24,697 bases of DNA from Clostridiales bacterium (lineage in GTDB: Bacteria > Bacillota_E > Sulfobacillia > Sulfobacillales > JAIMBI01), in the NCBI GenBank assembly GCA_027318915.1, contig DAHVOH010000050.1:1-24697 (forward strand). The letters run 5' to 3'. Numbering within the stretch: position 1 is the stretch's first letter; each line of letters begins with the position of its first letter. Below the pieces are notes generated by a model. That model was not told the DNA's origin. It did no database searches and worked only from the letters and a program-made list of their open reading frames with translations. Below, piece by piece: positions 15,381 through 23,516 of the stretch. The position numbers and the translations under genes are program-made.

Positions 15381-15493
15381 GCAGAGGCGTCCTGGGGCCG
15401 ACCGCGCAGATGACCGGGCGCAGCACGCGGGTTCAGCCCCGGTGCGGTATGCTGGCGAGAGCAGAGGAACGCGCCGACCCAGGAGGTGGGGCT

Positions 15494-16120
15494 GTGAAGA
15501 GGCCGCGGGATGAAAGCCGCGCGTCATCCTTTGATCAAACCGGCTGGATGGTGGCGGAATTGGAGGAGCGCTGGCCGGTCCTTTCGCCCCATCGCCGCGC
15601 GCACAGCCAGCGGGTCGCCGACTTGGCCGTGGAGTTGGCCGTCCGCCACGGATTGGCGCCGGGTCCCGCCTGGCAAGCGGGCCGCTATCACGACCTGGCT
15701 CGCGAATGGGGCCGTCCGGCCTTGCTGGCCGAGGCCGAAGGGCTGGGCTGGCCGGTGGACGTGTACGAACGGGCGGAGCCCATCTTGCTGCACGGGCCGG
15801 TGGTGAGCCTCTGGGCCCGGCGGCTGGGTGTGGAGCCCGACGTGGTCGAGGCAATGTGCTGGCACACCACGGCGGCTCCCGGACTCAAGGCCTTGGGCCG
15901 CATCATTTTCATCGCCGACGGGGTGGAACCGGGGCGACGGTACGCCGAGGCGGCCGCCCTGAGAGACTTGGCGCGCCGCGACCTGGCGCAAGCCTATGAC
16001 GCGGTGCTGCTGGCCACCGTCCGCTATCTGGGCGAGCGCGGCTTGGCGGTCCATCCGCGCACGCAGGGCGCGCTGGCCGAGCGCGCCCTGCGGTGGACGG
16101 ATCCGGCCCCGGACGGATAA
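15494..16120 (+). CDS. yqeK: YqeK-type HD-domain hydrolase (diadenosine tetraphosphatase)
   Basis: A 208-residue HD-superfamily phosphohydrolase. Metal ligands are visible at His37 (AHSQRVADLA), His66-Asp67 (RYHDLAR), His100 (LLHGPVV), His124 (CWHTTAAPGL) and Asp142 (FIADGVEPGRR). The late segment HTT ... PGLKALGRIIFIADGVEPGR is diagnostic of YqeK, which in Gram-positive bacteria splits Ap4A symmetrically to two ADP. GTG 15494 follows AGGAGGT (15482-15488) at good spacing; the much longer upstream frame overlaps the divergent regulator and is rejected. It is followed 31 bases later by rsfS, its usual partner. The first 20 residues are not conserved in the family as I know it. Confidence 0.92.
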   Translation: MKRPRDESRASSFDQTGWMVAELEERWPVLSPHRRAHSQRVADLAVELAVRHGLAPGPAWQAGRYHDLAREWGRPALLAEAEGLGWPVDVYERAEPILLHGPVVSLWARRLGVEPDVVEAMCWHTTAAPGLKALGRIIFIADGVEPGRRYAEAAALRDLARRDLAQAYDAVLLATVRYLGERGLAVHPRTQGALAERALRWTDPAPDG

Positions 16121-16151
16121 AATAGGACCATCAGCAAAAGGGGGCAACAGC

Positions 16152-16502
16152 ACGGACTCTCGCAAGGTGGCGGACATGGCTCTCGCGGTGGCGGACGAGC
16201 ACAAGGGTGAAGAGCTGCTGCTGCTGGACATGCGCGACGTGACTCTGGTGGCCGACTACTTTGTGCTGGTGACCGGCGCCAACTACATTCACGTGGGGAT
16301 GCTGGCCGACCGTCTGGAGGAGCGGCTGAAAGCCGCCGGCATCCGAATGCTGCACCGCGAGGGGGGCCGCCGCTCGCACTGGACACTTCTCGATTACGGC
16401 GACGTCGTCGTGCATATCTTCACCCCGGACGAGCGCCGTTACTACGATTTGGAACGGTTGTGGGGCGACGCCCGCATCATCGCCGGCCATCAGACCGGCT
16501 AG
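16152..16502 (+). CDS. rsfS: Ribosomal silencing factor RsfS
   Basis: A protein of about 116 residues with the RsfS core VADYFVLVTGAN, REGGRRSHWTLLDYGDVVVH and FTPDERRYYDLERLWGDA. RsfS binds L14 on the 50S subunit and blocks subunit joining in starvation. The start is uncertain. ACG at 16152 sits 7 bases after AAGGGGG and gives exactly the length before LVADYF that I recall for Bacillus YqeL. GTG 16167 has no ribosome site. ATG 16176 has AAGGTGG 5 bases upstream but would remove about half of the first helix. No other ATG, GTG or TTG follows the yqeK stop. It converges on the DUF255 gene. Confidence 0.92.
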   Translation, partial: TDSRKVADMALAVADEHKGEELLLLDMRDVTLVADYFVLVTGANYIHVGMLADRLEERLKAAGIRMLHREGGRRSHWTLLDYGDVVVHIFTPDERRYYDLERLWGDARIIAGHQTG

Positions 16503-16577
16503 CGGCCCGTCCGCGGCCGGGTCAGCGAGCGCGGAAGGGCTCCCTTGATCCGGCGGACGCGTCCGGGTCGCTTCGGC

Positions 16578-16591
16578 GCGGCGCGCCGCGC
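16578..16591. repeat. 14-base GC palindrome between convergent genes
   Basis: CGCGGCGCGCCGCG is a perfect palindrome in the 133-base gap between the rsfS and DUF255 gene stops. It could form a hairpin in either transcript, but no T tract follows, so factor-independent termination is not supported. Confidence 0.35.
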
Positions 16592-16635
16592 GCCGTCATA
16601 CGGGTGGGGCCGCCGAGCGCCGGACCGGTCCCGTG

Positions 16636-18387
16636 TCAGCCGTCGCCTTGGGCCAACATCTGCAGGGCCTTGGGGAGATCCTCGGGCCGCTCCACGGGCG
16701 GCGCGCAGCGCGTCCCCTGGCAGAGGTAGAGGGCGGCGGGGGCGTCATCCGCGATGCCCATTTCCGCTCGGTCCGGATCGCCCGCCTTCAGCACCCGCAC
16801 CACGCGCTCCGGGTAATACAGCGAGAACGCCGCCTGTCGCAGCTCCAAACCGCCGCCCTCTTCCGGCAGGGCCAAGCGAATCTCCAGCGGCGGCACGGAA
16901 AAGCCCGTGGCGACCCATGCCCAGCCGGCGCCGAAAGCGCCGAATCGACGGGCCAGGGCCGCAAAGGCTCCGAGCCATCCGGCCGAACGGTCCACCAGGG
17001 CGAGATCGCGCGTCAAAAGACCAATGCGCCGCAGGAAGCGGGCGGCTTCGGCGTTCTCGTTCAGCGGCTTTTGGCGCACCGCCATCCGGCCCCGCTCGCC
17101 CGGCGCGGCCGGATGGTCAAAGTATCCGGGATGCGCGTCTTTCAAGGTGCGATCCATCAGGTGCAGGACATCTTGCGCCCGCTCGGCGTGCACGGGATCG
17201 CCCGTCAGTTCGAAGGCATCCAGCGTCGCGTGGCCCAGGGCGACCAGATCCCCGAGCCAGTTGAGCACCGCGCCCTCCCGGTTGTCATGGCGCAGTCCGT
17301 CCGCCGTCCACAGGTTGTCAAAGACGCTTTCCAGCGCCGTCAGGGCCGGAGCGCGAAAGCGGGGGTCCACGAGCGCGGAGGCCGACAGCAGGGCGGAGAC
17401 GGCCAGCGCGTTGGGACCCGCGTAGGCCGTGGGGTCCACGGCCGGCGGCGGGCGGCGGCTCCGCTCCTCGGCCGTCAGGCGGTAGTACTCCTCATCGGCG
17501 TCCTGCGAGCCGCCAAACAGTCCGGACGACTGGAGCAGCCGCGTCTCCAGCCACGTGGCGAGGTGGCGGGCCAATTCCCGATAGGATTGGTCGCCGGTGA
17601 CTTGAAAGGCGTGCAGATACAGGCTCAAGAGACGGGCGTTGTCGTCCAGCATCTTTTCAAAGTGGGGCACAGACCACTCCCGGTTGGTGGAGTAGCGGAA
17701 GAAGCCCCCTTCCGCGGAATCGTAGAGGGCGCCGCCCGCCATCACGTCCAGCGTGCGCACGGCCATGCCCCCGGCCCAGCTTTCACCCGCCAGCGAATAG
17801 CGCGCCAAGAGGAGTTCCCACACGTCGGGCATGGGAAACTTGGGCGCCGCGCCGATGCCCCCGTACGCCCGGTCATACTGGGTCTGGATGGCGGTGAGCA
17901 CTTCGGCCACGCCTTCAGGGGGCGGCGGCACCGGGACCGGATCAGGCTCCAGGCGTTCGACCGGCGGCGCCTTCTGCCTCAATTCGTCTTCATGCTGCTG
18001 AAAGTAGGCCTCAGCCTGTGTCAGCAGGTCGCGAAGGCCCTCCGCAGGCAGGTAGGTCCCCCCGGTGAGCACCTCGCCATCCGGGGTTAGAACGGCCGTC
18101 GTCGGCCAGCCGCCCATGTTGTAGCGCAGGTTGATGTCGGGGCGCACATCGTTGTCCACGCGCACTGGGATAAAATGCTGGTTGATGAGGTCAATCACGC
18201 TCGGATCGGAGTATGTGGTCTCATCCATCACGTGGCACCAGTGGCACCAGACGGCGGACAGCGACAGCAGGACCGGCCGGTGGGCGGCCTGGGCCTCCTG
18301 GAAAGCCTCCTCGCCCCATGGCCGCCAGGCGATGTCGGCCGCCCGATTGGGGCGGGGAGAAAATCGAAACCGAGGGTGAATGTCCAT
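16636..18387 (-). CDS. DUF255 / YyaL-type thioredoxin-domain protein
   Basis: A 583-residue protein with two parts. The N-terminal thioredoxin-like DUF255 domain (about 15-140) carries the redox motif CHWC (Cys48, Cys51) in SAVWCHWCHVMDETTYSD, followed by RVDNDVRPDIN and GGWPTTAVLTPDGE. The rest is an alpha/alpha-barrel, glycosidase-like domain with the family signatures APKFPMPD, GGFFRYS and VPHFEKMLDDNA. Family members usually have 650-700 residues, so this one is somewhat short. The biochemical role of the family is unsettled (human relative SPATA20). ATG 18387 follows AGAAAGGAG on its strand. The frame upstream to 19203 is antisense to the dehydrogenase and is rejected. It has a good promoter (18479-18507). 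Confidence 0.9.
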   Translation of the reverse strand: MDIHPRFRFSPRPNRAADIAWRPWGEEAFQEAQAAHRPVLLSLSAVWCHWCHVMDETTYSDPSVIDLINQHFIPVRVDNDVRPDINLRYNMGGWPTTAVLTPDGEVLTGGTYLPAEGLRDLLTQAEAYFQQHEDELRQKAPPVERLEPDPVPVPPPPEGVAEVLTAIQTQYDRAYGGIGAAPKFPMPDVWELLLARYSLAGESWAGGMAVRTLDVMAGGALYDSAEGGFFRYSTNREWSVPHFEKMLDDNARLLSLYLHAFQVTGDQSYRELARHLATWLETRLLQSSGLFGGSQDADEEYYRLTAEERSRRPPPAVDPTAYAGPNALAVSALLSASALVDPRFRAPALTALESVFDNLWTADGLRHDNREGAVLNWLGDLVALGHATLDAFELTGDPVHAERAQDVLHLMDRTLKDAHPGYFDHPAAPGERGRMAVRQKPLNENAEAARFLRRIGLLTRDLALVDRSAGWLGAFAALARRFGAFGAGWAWVATGFSVPPLEIRLALPEEGGGLELRQAAFSLYYPERVVRVLKAGDPDRAEMGIADDAPAALYLCQGTRCAPPVERPEDLPKALQMLAQGDG

Positions 18388-18478
18388 GCGGCTCCTTTCT
18401 GGAAGGTCCCTGCGCCCGGTCGTATCCCGCCGGGCTGGTTGGACGCGCCGGCTCGGCCCCATGACCCCGGCCCCCTCC

Positions 18479-18507
18479 ATCGTAGAAACCGGCGGGGATG
18501 GGGTCAA
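18479..18507 (-). promoter_or_regulatory. sigma-A type promoter of the DUF255 gene, abutting the dehydrogenase start
   Basis: On the minus strand: TTGACC (18507-18502), a 17-base spacer, and TACGAT (18484-18479). This gives a leader of about 85 bases to the ATG at 18387. The -35 ends one base before the GTG of the divergent dehydrogenase, whose ribosome site therefore lies inside this promoter. Confidence 0.6.
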
Positions 18508-19224
18508 GTGAGCCCCGGGGACCGCTGGCTGATTCTCACCGGCGCCCGCTGTCCGACCGGACAAGCCATTGCGCGGGGCTGGCGCGCGCTGCCGGGTGGA
18601 CGCGTTCTGGGCATCAGCCGCCAGCCGGATCTTCCGGGTGTGGACGCCGTGCTGGTCGGCGACCTGAGGCAGCCGGCGGCGGTGGCCGACCGGTTGGCCG
18701 AGTGGTTGACCGGGCTCCCGCACGGGCCCGCCGCGCTGGTTCACGCGGCCGGCCTGGTTTACGCCGACGCGGCGCTCGCCACCACCGCGGACGAGTGGGA
18801 GCAGACGCTGGCGGTGAACCTCCGCGCCGCGCTGACCGTGGCCCGGCCGGTGGTCGCGCGGATGGCGGGCGGGGGAGCCATCGTGCTGGTGAGCAGTGTG
18901 GATGCGGTCCGAGTGCCCCGGTCCGGACCCGATGCCGCGTACGCCGCCGCCAAGGCCGGCTTGGAGGCGCTGGGCCGGCATGCGGCGGTGGAATGGGGCC
19001 CGCGGGCCATCCGGGTGAACACGGTGCGTCTCGGGCCCCTGGAAGAGGGTGGGATGGGCGGCGGCGCTTCTCTGCGGGCGGGCCTGGGGGCTTTGACCGC
19101 GGATGGCGGCCTGGTGACCGCCGAAGAGGCGGCGGCGGCGGTCCTCTTTCTGCTGAGCGACCGGGCGTCGGGCATTACCGGCCAGACATTGGTCGTCGAT
19201 CACGGCTTCGGATTGGCATATTGA
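18508..19224 (+). CDS. Short-chain dehydrogenase/reductase
   Basis: A 238-residue Rossmann-fold oxidoreductase. The nucleotide-binding loop is unusual (TGARCPTGQAIA at 11-22 in place of TGxxxGIG). HAAG (79-82) replaces the usual NNAG. The catalytic tetrad is intact: Asn104 in LAVNLRAAL, Ser129 or Ser130 in VLVSSVDA, Tyr145 and Lys149 in YAAAKAG. RVNTVRLG (169-176) and GITGQTLVVDHGF (222-234) follow the classical SDR pattern. The substrate is unknown. GTG 18508 is the only near start giving a complete first strand (RWLILTGA); GGGGATGGGG precedes it. No promoter for it was seen apart from the overlap with the divergent promoter. The 10-codon ORF before the nuclease gene starts 8 bases after its stop, so it may head that operon. 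Confidence 0.88.
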   Translation: MSPGDRWLILTGARCPTGQAIARGWRALPGGRVLGISRQPDLPGVDAVLVGDLRQPAAVADRLAEWLTGLPHGPAALVHAAGLVYADAALATTADEWEQTLAVNLRAALTVARPVVARMAGGGAIVLVSSVDAVRVPRSGPDAAYAAAKAGLEALGRHAAVEWGPRAIRVNTVRLGPLEEGGMGGGASLRAGLGALTADGGLVTAEEAAAAVLFLLSDRASGITGQTLVVDHGFGLAY

Positions 19225-19232
19225 GGAAGGAA

Positions 19233-19265
19233 ATGCGGTCCGGAACCGCGAAGCATCCCCTATGA
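19233..19265 (+). CDS. 10-codon leader ORF overlapping the nuclease start
   Basis: ATG at 19233 follows an excellent ribosome site (AGGAAGGAA) and encodes MRSGTAKHPL. Its TGA (19263-19265) overlaps the ATG of the nuclease gene as ATGA. The nuclease gene itself has no ribosome site, so ribosomes ending here could reinitiate on it. The peptide is too short to compare with anything; expression is inference from the layout. Confidence 0.4.
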   Translation: MRSGTAKHPL

Positions 19266-20455
19266 AGCCATTTACGTTTGTTCACGCCGCCGATCTCCAC
19301 CTGGACAGCCCGATGAAGGGCATCGGCCGGACGGCGCCCTATGTGCAGGAGGCGCTGCGCGACGCCAGCCTGCACGCCTTCGACCGGTTGATCGCGCTGA
19401 CCGAGGAGGTTGACGCCGCCGCGCTCCTCTGGGCCGGCGACGTGTTTGATCACGGGGCGCCCAGTCTGCGCGCCCAGTTTCGCCTGAAGGACGGGGCGGA
19501 GCGCCTGTTGGCGCGTGACATTCCCGTGTTCTGGGCCCACGGCAACCATGACCATCTGGGCAGTCTGGAGACGCGCATGAACTGGCCGCCCAATCTGATC
19601 CAGTTCCCGCCGGGCGAGGTCGCGTCCTACCCCCTGATGCGGGACGGGGTGCAGCTGGCGCAGGTCTACGGCATTTCGTACCCGACCGCCGCGGTGGTGG
19701 AGCCGTACTGGCAGCGGTTTCATCGCGATGACCGGGCGCCGTTCGCCATCGCCGTGCTGCATGCCAATGTGGGCGCGCAGGCGGACCACGACAACTACGC
19801 GCCCGCCCGCCTGGAGGATCTCTGCGGCGCCGGATTCGATTACTGGGCGCTGGGGCACATCCACCATCGCGCCGTCTTGGCCGAGGATCCGCCGGTCGTC
19901 TATCCGGGCAATCTGCAGGGGCGGCACGTGCGCGAGGACGGACGCAAGGGCGCGTATGTCGTGCAGGTGGACGAGTCGGGGCGGGTGGCGCTGGCCTTTC
20001 GGCCCCTCAATCCGCTGCGGTGGGAGACGGCGACGGTCGACTGCTCGGGTCTGGCAAGCGCCGACGCGGTGGAGGAGGCGGCCATGGCGCGGATGGCCGC
20101 CGTCACCTTGGACCCCGATGAGCAGGGCTGCCTCATTCGCCTGGTGTTGACCGGGCGGACGCCGCTGGCCGGCGGCGATCAGGATTGGGACTTTCTGGGC
20201 GACCGGCTGTCGGACCCCGAGCCGGGACCCGGGTTTCGGTGGGTGGAGGCGGTCGACGTTCGCTGGCGAAAGCCGGCGGAGCCCGGGCAACCCGAAGGAC
20301 TCTGGGCCGAGGTGATTGCGGCGCTGGGCGCCCGAACGGCGTCGGAGTGGACACCGTCCCGGTTGGATCTGCCCTGGGATTTCGAGCAGGTGCGCGCCGA
20401 CACGTTGACGCTGCTGGCGGACCTGCTGGACGAGGTGGAGCCCGATGCGCATTAG
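19262..20455 (+). CDS. yhaO: DNA repair exonuclease, SbcD/Mre11-like (YhaO type)
   Basis: A 397-residue calcineurin-type metallophosphoesterase. The metal-binding motifs are in order: HAADLHLDSP (Asp11, His13), AGDVFDHG (Asp60), HGNHDHLG (Asn95, His96), VLHANVG, and LGHIHHR. The C-terminal part, about residues 245-397, is a variable capping region. The family partners an SMC-like ATPase and processes DNA ends, as SbcD does with SbcC. ATG 19262 gives the canonical start FTFVHAADLH, but no ribosome site stands in front; the preceding 10-codon ORF overlaps it as ATGA. It overlaps the next gene by 11 bases, so the pair is translated together. Nuclease polarity and substrate cannot be seen from sequence. 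Confidence 0.9.
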   Translation: MKPFTFVHAADLHLDSPMKGIGRTAPYVQEALRDASLHAFDRLIALTEEVDAAALLWAGDVFDHGAPSLRAQFRLKDGAERLLARDIPVFWAHGNHDHLGSLETRMNWPPNLIQFPPGEVASYPLMRDGVQLAQVYGISYPTAAVVEPYWQRFHRDDRAPFAIAVLHANVGAQADHDNYAPARLEDLCGAGFDYWALGHIHHRAVLAEDPPVVYPGNLQGRHVREDGRKGAYVVQVDESGRVALAFRPLNPLRWETATVDCSGLASADAVEEAAMARMAAVTLDPDEQGCLIRLVLTGRTPLAGGDQDWDFLGDRLSDPEPGPGFRWVEAVDVRWRKPAEPGQPEGLWAEVIAALGARTASEWTPSRLDLPWDFEQVRADTLTLLADLLDEVEPDAH

Positions 20456-23255
20456 ACGGGTGGTCAGCACGCGGTACAAAGCCCTGCCGGAGGGGTTGAC
20501 GCTGGAATTTGCGGAGCGCGGGCTGCAGCCCATTGTGGGGCCGAACGAGGCGGGCAAGTCCTCGGTGCTGGACCTGATCCGTCGCGTGTTGTTTGCCGAA
20601 GCGCGCAACGGCTTTGAGGACGGCGTGGGCGGCCGGGTGGAATTGACGCTGGCCGACGGCGCCGAGTTGATCGTCGAGCGGTACGGGCGACGGCCGGTCC
20701 ACGTCCGCGACCGCGAGGGCCGGGCGTGGACCACCAGTCAGCTGGAGGACCGGCTGGCCGCCACCGCGGGACTGTTTCGCAATATTTACGGGTTCGGGCT
20801 GGCGGAATTGGAGCAGCTCGACACCTTGGAAAAGGACCACGTCGGCACCCAGCTGGTCTCGGCGGGCTTGGGCCTGCGCGTCAACCTGGGTGACGTGCTC
20901 GACCGGCTCAAAAAACAGGCGGACGAGTTGTATCGGGAACGGGGCCACAAGCCGCCCCTCAACGCGGCGCTGAACGACATGCGGCGGCTCGCCGAGCGCA
21001 TTCAGGCGCAGGAGGCTCAGCAGAGCCATTACGCGCAGTTGACCGAGGAACTGGCCGCCTGGGAGGAGGAAGGCGAGCGGCGGGCTCAGGAGGCCCGCCG
21101 GCGCGAGGCGGAGTTGGCCCGGCTGCAGCAGATGTACGCGGTGTGGCCCAAATGGGTGCAGCTCAAGGGACTGCAACAGGAGATGGCGGCCCTGGCGCAT
21201 GCGGCCGCCGTTCCGGAAGAGGCGGCACCGCGGCTGGCGATGTGGCAGGAACGGCTGGACCATGATCGCCGCCGGCTTGACGATCTGACCGAACGGGCCC
21301 GGGAGCAGGAGCGCCAGCTCCCGGAGCCGACACGGCTGATGGCTCTGGAATCGGAGGCGATGGCGGGGGTGATGGAGCGGGCCGCCTCCATCACCCAGTG
21401 GATGACGGAGGAGCATCAGCACCGGGGACGCGTGGAGGAACTGGCCAGCGCCGTCGAAGCGGAGGCGAAGCGTTTGGGGCTTTCCCTGCCGCGATTGCGC
21501 GAGGGCATCCCGGCCAAGCTCCTGGCCCCGCGGGTCAGCCGGCTGGGTCAGGAACTGGCCCAGGCCGCCGCCGGCGTTGATCAGCAGCAACAGCTGGTGG
21601 ACGAGCGGGCGCGCCAGGTGGAGAACGCCGGGGCGGCCCTGGAGGCGTTGGCGGACGTGCCCCGCCGAGGCGCCTGGGAGGCGCGCCGCGCGCAATTGAA
21701 GATGTTGGCCGACGCCCCCCGGCGCGGGACGCACTATGGGTCGGCGCTGCTGTGGCTCTTGGCGCTGGCGGCGGCCCTGACGGCCGCGGTCACGGGCCGC
21801 CACCCGGTGGCGGTGCTGTCCGCAGGCGTGGCGGCGGCCGCGGCCGCCGTCGGCCTCGGCTTGGTGCTCGCCGAGCGGCGGCGCACCGCGGCGCGGGATC
21901 TGGCCGAAGCGGGGCTCGCCTCTCCGCTCGGGGTGGCCGCCGCCCAGGCGGAATGGGAGCAGCTGGCGGCCCGCGTGGCCGAGCACGAGGCCCTGGAGGC
22001 GCGGCTGGCTCAAGCCCGCCGAGAGTTGGACGCCGCCAAAGACGAGCTGGTGCGGGCGCGAGAGCGGTTGGACGTCGCGCGGGCCGCCTGGCAGGCGTTC
22101 TTGGCCGATGAAGGTCTGCCGGCGCTGTCGCCGCCCGAGATGTTGGCCTGGCTGGCGGAGGTGGAGGGGGCTCTGGCGCAGGTGGCCCGGTGGGAGCGTG
22201 CCGAGGAGGCGCTGCGGCAGGTCCAGGAAACGGAGCGGGAGTTTTTGCGCTATGCCCACCAGACGGCCATCCAGGTCGGGCTGGAGGTTCGGGAGCGCGG
22301 CTCGTTGAACAGTTGGACCGCGCTGCGGGGGGAATGGCAGGAGGTTCCCGACATCCGGCGGCGGTGGAGCCAGACGATGCAGCTGGTGGAGGAGGCGGTG
22401 GGCAAAGTCCGGGAGTCGGAGGCGGGCCTGCAGGCGTTTCTGGACACGCTGGGCGTGGCCACGGTCGCGCAGGCCACTCGTCTGACCGAGGAGGCGGCGC
22501 GCCTGCGCTTCCTCCAGCGGGAGGCGCTGCGCCTAGACGCGGAGCTGTCGGCGCAGTCCGGGGGACAGGGGCTGGACGCCTACCGGCAGTGGGATGGGCG
22601 GGGGATCGAGGTCGGGCTGCAGGAGGCGCAGGACGCCTGCGACGGCGCGCGCGCCCGGAGGCGGGACGCCGAGAACCAGGCGGCCGCGCGTCGGGAGCAG
22701 CTCAAAGAACTGGAACGCTCCGGAACCCTGGCCGAGCTGCGCCTGGAACTGGAGGCGCGCCGGCAGGCCGCCGCGCAGTTGTATCACCGGTGGGCGGTCC
22801 GTCGCCTGGCGGCGGACGTGCTGCACCTGGCGCACGAGCGCTTTCAGCGGAAGCGCCAGCCCGAGGTGCTGCAGGCGGCTTCGAAGCTGTTTGATCGCTT
22901 CACGGCCGGACGGTATGTGCGGGTCATGGCGGCCGGCGACAGCATCAAGACGGTCAGCGTGGAGCGGGGAGACGGGGCGCTGTTTTCGCCCCCAGAGCTG
23001 TCCCGCGGGACTCGCGAGCAGCTGTATCTGGCCTTGCGGTTGGCCTGGATTGAAAGCCGGGAACGGCAGGCGGAACCCCTGCCGCTGATTTTCGACGACG
23101 TCCTGGTCAATTCCGACCCGGTGCGTCAAAAGGAGATGGCCCGCATTCTGGCCGCCCTGGGGCGTCGGCGGCAGCTGATTTATCTGACCTGCCACCCCGA
23201 AATGTCCAAGCTGCTCAAACAGGCCGGGGCCGCACCCGCCTTGAGCCTGGCCTAA
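20445..23255 (+). CDS. yhaN: SMC/Rad50-like ATPase, YhaN type, with internal membrane hairpin
   Basis: A 936-residue protein with split ATPase halves. Walker A GPNEAGKSS (32-40) lies at the N-terminus. The ABC signature LSRGTREQLYLAL (near 851) and Walker B PLIFDDVLVNSD (near 880) lie at the C-terminus. Long coiled coils occupy about 170-420 and 490-820. Two hydrophobic segments (SALLWLLALAAALTAAV, then VAVLSAGVAAAAAAVGLGLV; about 428-475) interrupt the coil where Rad50 would carry its zinc hook; no CxxC hook is present. YhaN proteins share this hairpin and are thought to place the nuclease complex at the membrane. ATG 20445 overlaps yhaO. GFGLAELEQLDTL (near 118-130) is also a family feature. 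Confidence 0.9.
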   Translation: MRIRRVVSTRYKALPEGLTLEFAERGLQPIVGPNEAGKSSVLDLIRRVLFAEARNGFEDGVGGRVELTLADGAELIVERYGRRPVHVRDREGRAWTTSQLEDRLAATAGLFRNIYGFGLAELEQLDTLEKDHVGTQLVSAGLGLRVNLGDVLDRLKKQADELYRERGHKPPLNAALNDMRRLAERIQAQEAQQSHYAQLTEELAAWEEEGERRAQEARRREAELARLQQMYAVWPKWVQLKGLQQEMAALAHAAAVPEEAAPRLAMWQERLDHDRRRLDDLTERAREQERQLPEPTRLMALESEAMAGVMERAASITQWMTEEHQHRGRVEELASAVEAEAKRLGLSLPRLREGIPAKLLAPRVSRLGQELAQAAAGVDQQQQLVDERARQVENAGAALEALADVPRRGAWEARRAQLKMLADAPRRGTHYGSALLWLLALAAALTAAVTGRHPVAVLSAGVAAAAAAVGLGLVLAERRRTAARDLAEAGLASPLGVAAAQAEWEQLAARVAEHEALEARLAQARRELDAAKDELVRARERLDVARAAWQAFLADEGLPALSPPEMLAWLAEVEGALAQVARWERAEEALRQVQETEREFLRYAHQTAIQVGLEVRERGSLNSWTALRGEWQEVPDIRRRWSQTMQLVEEAVGKVRESEAGLQAFLDTLGVATVAQATRLTEEAARLRFLQREALRLDAELSAQSGGQGLDAYRQWDGRGIEVGLQEAQDACDGARARRRDAENQAAARREQLKELERSGTLAELRLELEARRQAAAQLYHRWAVRRLAADVLHLAHERFQRKRQPEVLQAASKLFDRFTAGRYVRVMAAGDSIKTVSVERGDGALFSPPELSRGTREQLYLALRLAWIESRERQAEPLPLIFDDVLVNSDPVRQKEMARILAALGRRRQLIYLTCHPEMSKLLKQAGAAPALSLA

Positions 23256-23286
23256 TACACCGGTCTCGGCGAGCCGCCGGCCGCCG

Positions 23287-23310
23287 CCCCGAGCCCGCAG
23301 GGGCTCCGGG
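23287..23310 (+). terminator. weak terminator-like hairpin after yhaN
   Basis: GAGCCC (23291-23296), loop GCAG, GGGCTC (23301-23306), extended by three outer C-G pairs after one mismatch. Only TTT follows, so efficiency is doubtful. It lies 32 bases after the yhaN stop. Confidence 0.4.
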
Positions 23311-23516
23311 TTTGGTGTGCCGGCCGAGCCGGATCCGGCAGGGATTTCCCCGCCCTCGGTGAAGGGCGTAATGCCTGGATTTTGCCGGGACGTCCCCAGA
23401 CCGCGGGGGTCATGCCGAATGGCTTCGCGGGGTTCGAATCGTGCGGCCGGCGGCCCGGAGCCTGAGAGCCCTCAGGGCGACGGCGCGGCTTCTGGCAACA
23501 ACGGAAGGAGTGCACC
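23311..23516. other. Hairpin-rich leader before the aminotransferase gene
   Basis: No gene is visible. Two further hairpins occur: TGCCGG (23318-23323) with CCGGCA (23335-23340), and CGCCCT (23351-23356) with AGGGCG (23363-23368). No convincing promoter was found and no known riboswitch class was recognised. The sequence ends with the good ribosome site GGAAGGAG before ATG 23517. Confidence 0.4.

Noticed and set aside
16503..16635. Convergent gap as a terminator
   Set aside because: A GC palindrome is present but no T tract follows on either strand.
19175..20734. 519-residue minus-strand frame opposite yhaO
   Set aside because: It is a GC-rich shadow of a motif-complete nuclease gene.
20133..22259. 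708-residue minus-strand frame opposite yhaN
   Set aside because: It is a shadow frame full of Gln/Arg/Leu/Pro, produced by codon bias of the real gene; no domain is visible.
23427..23446. GGTTCGAATC, resembling a tRNA T-loop
   Set aside because: The flanking bases do not form a T stem, and no acceptor, D or anticodon arm can be drawn.
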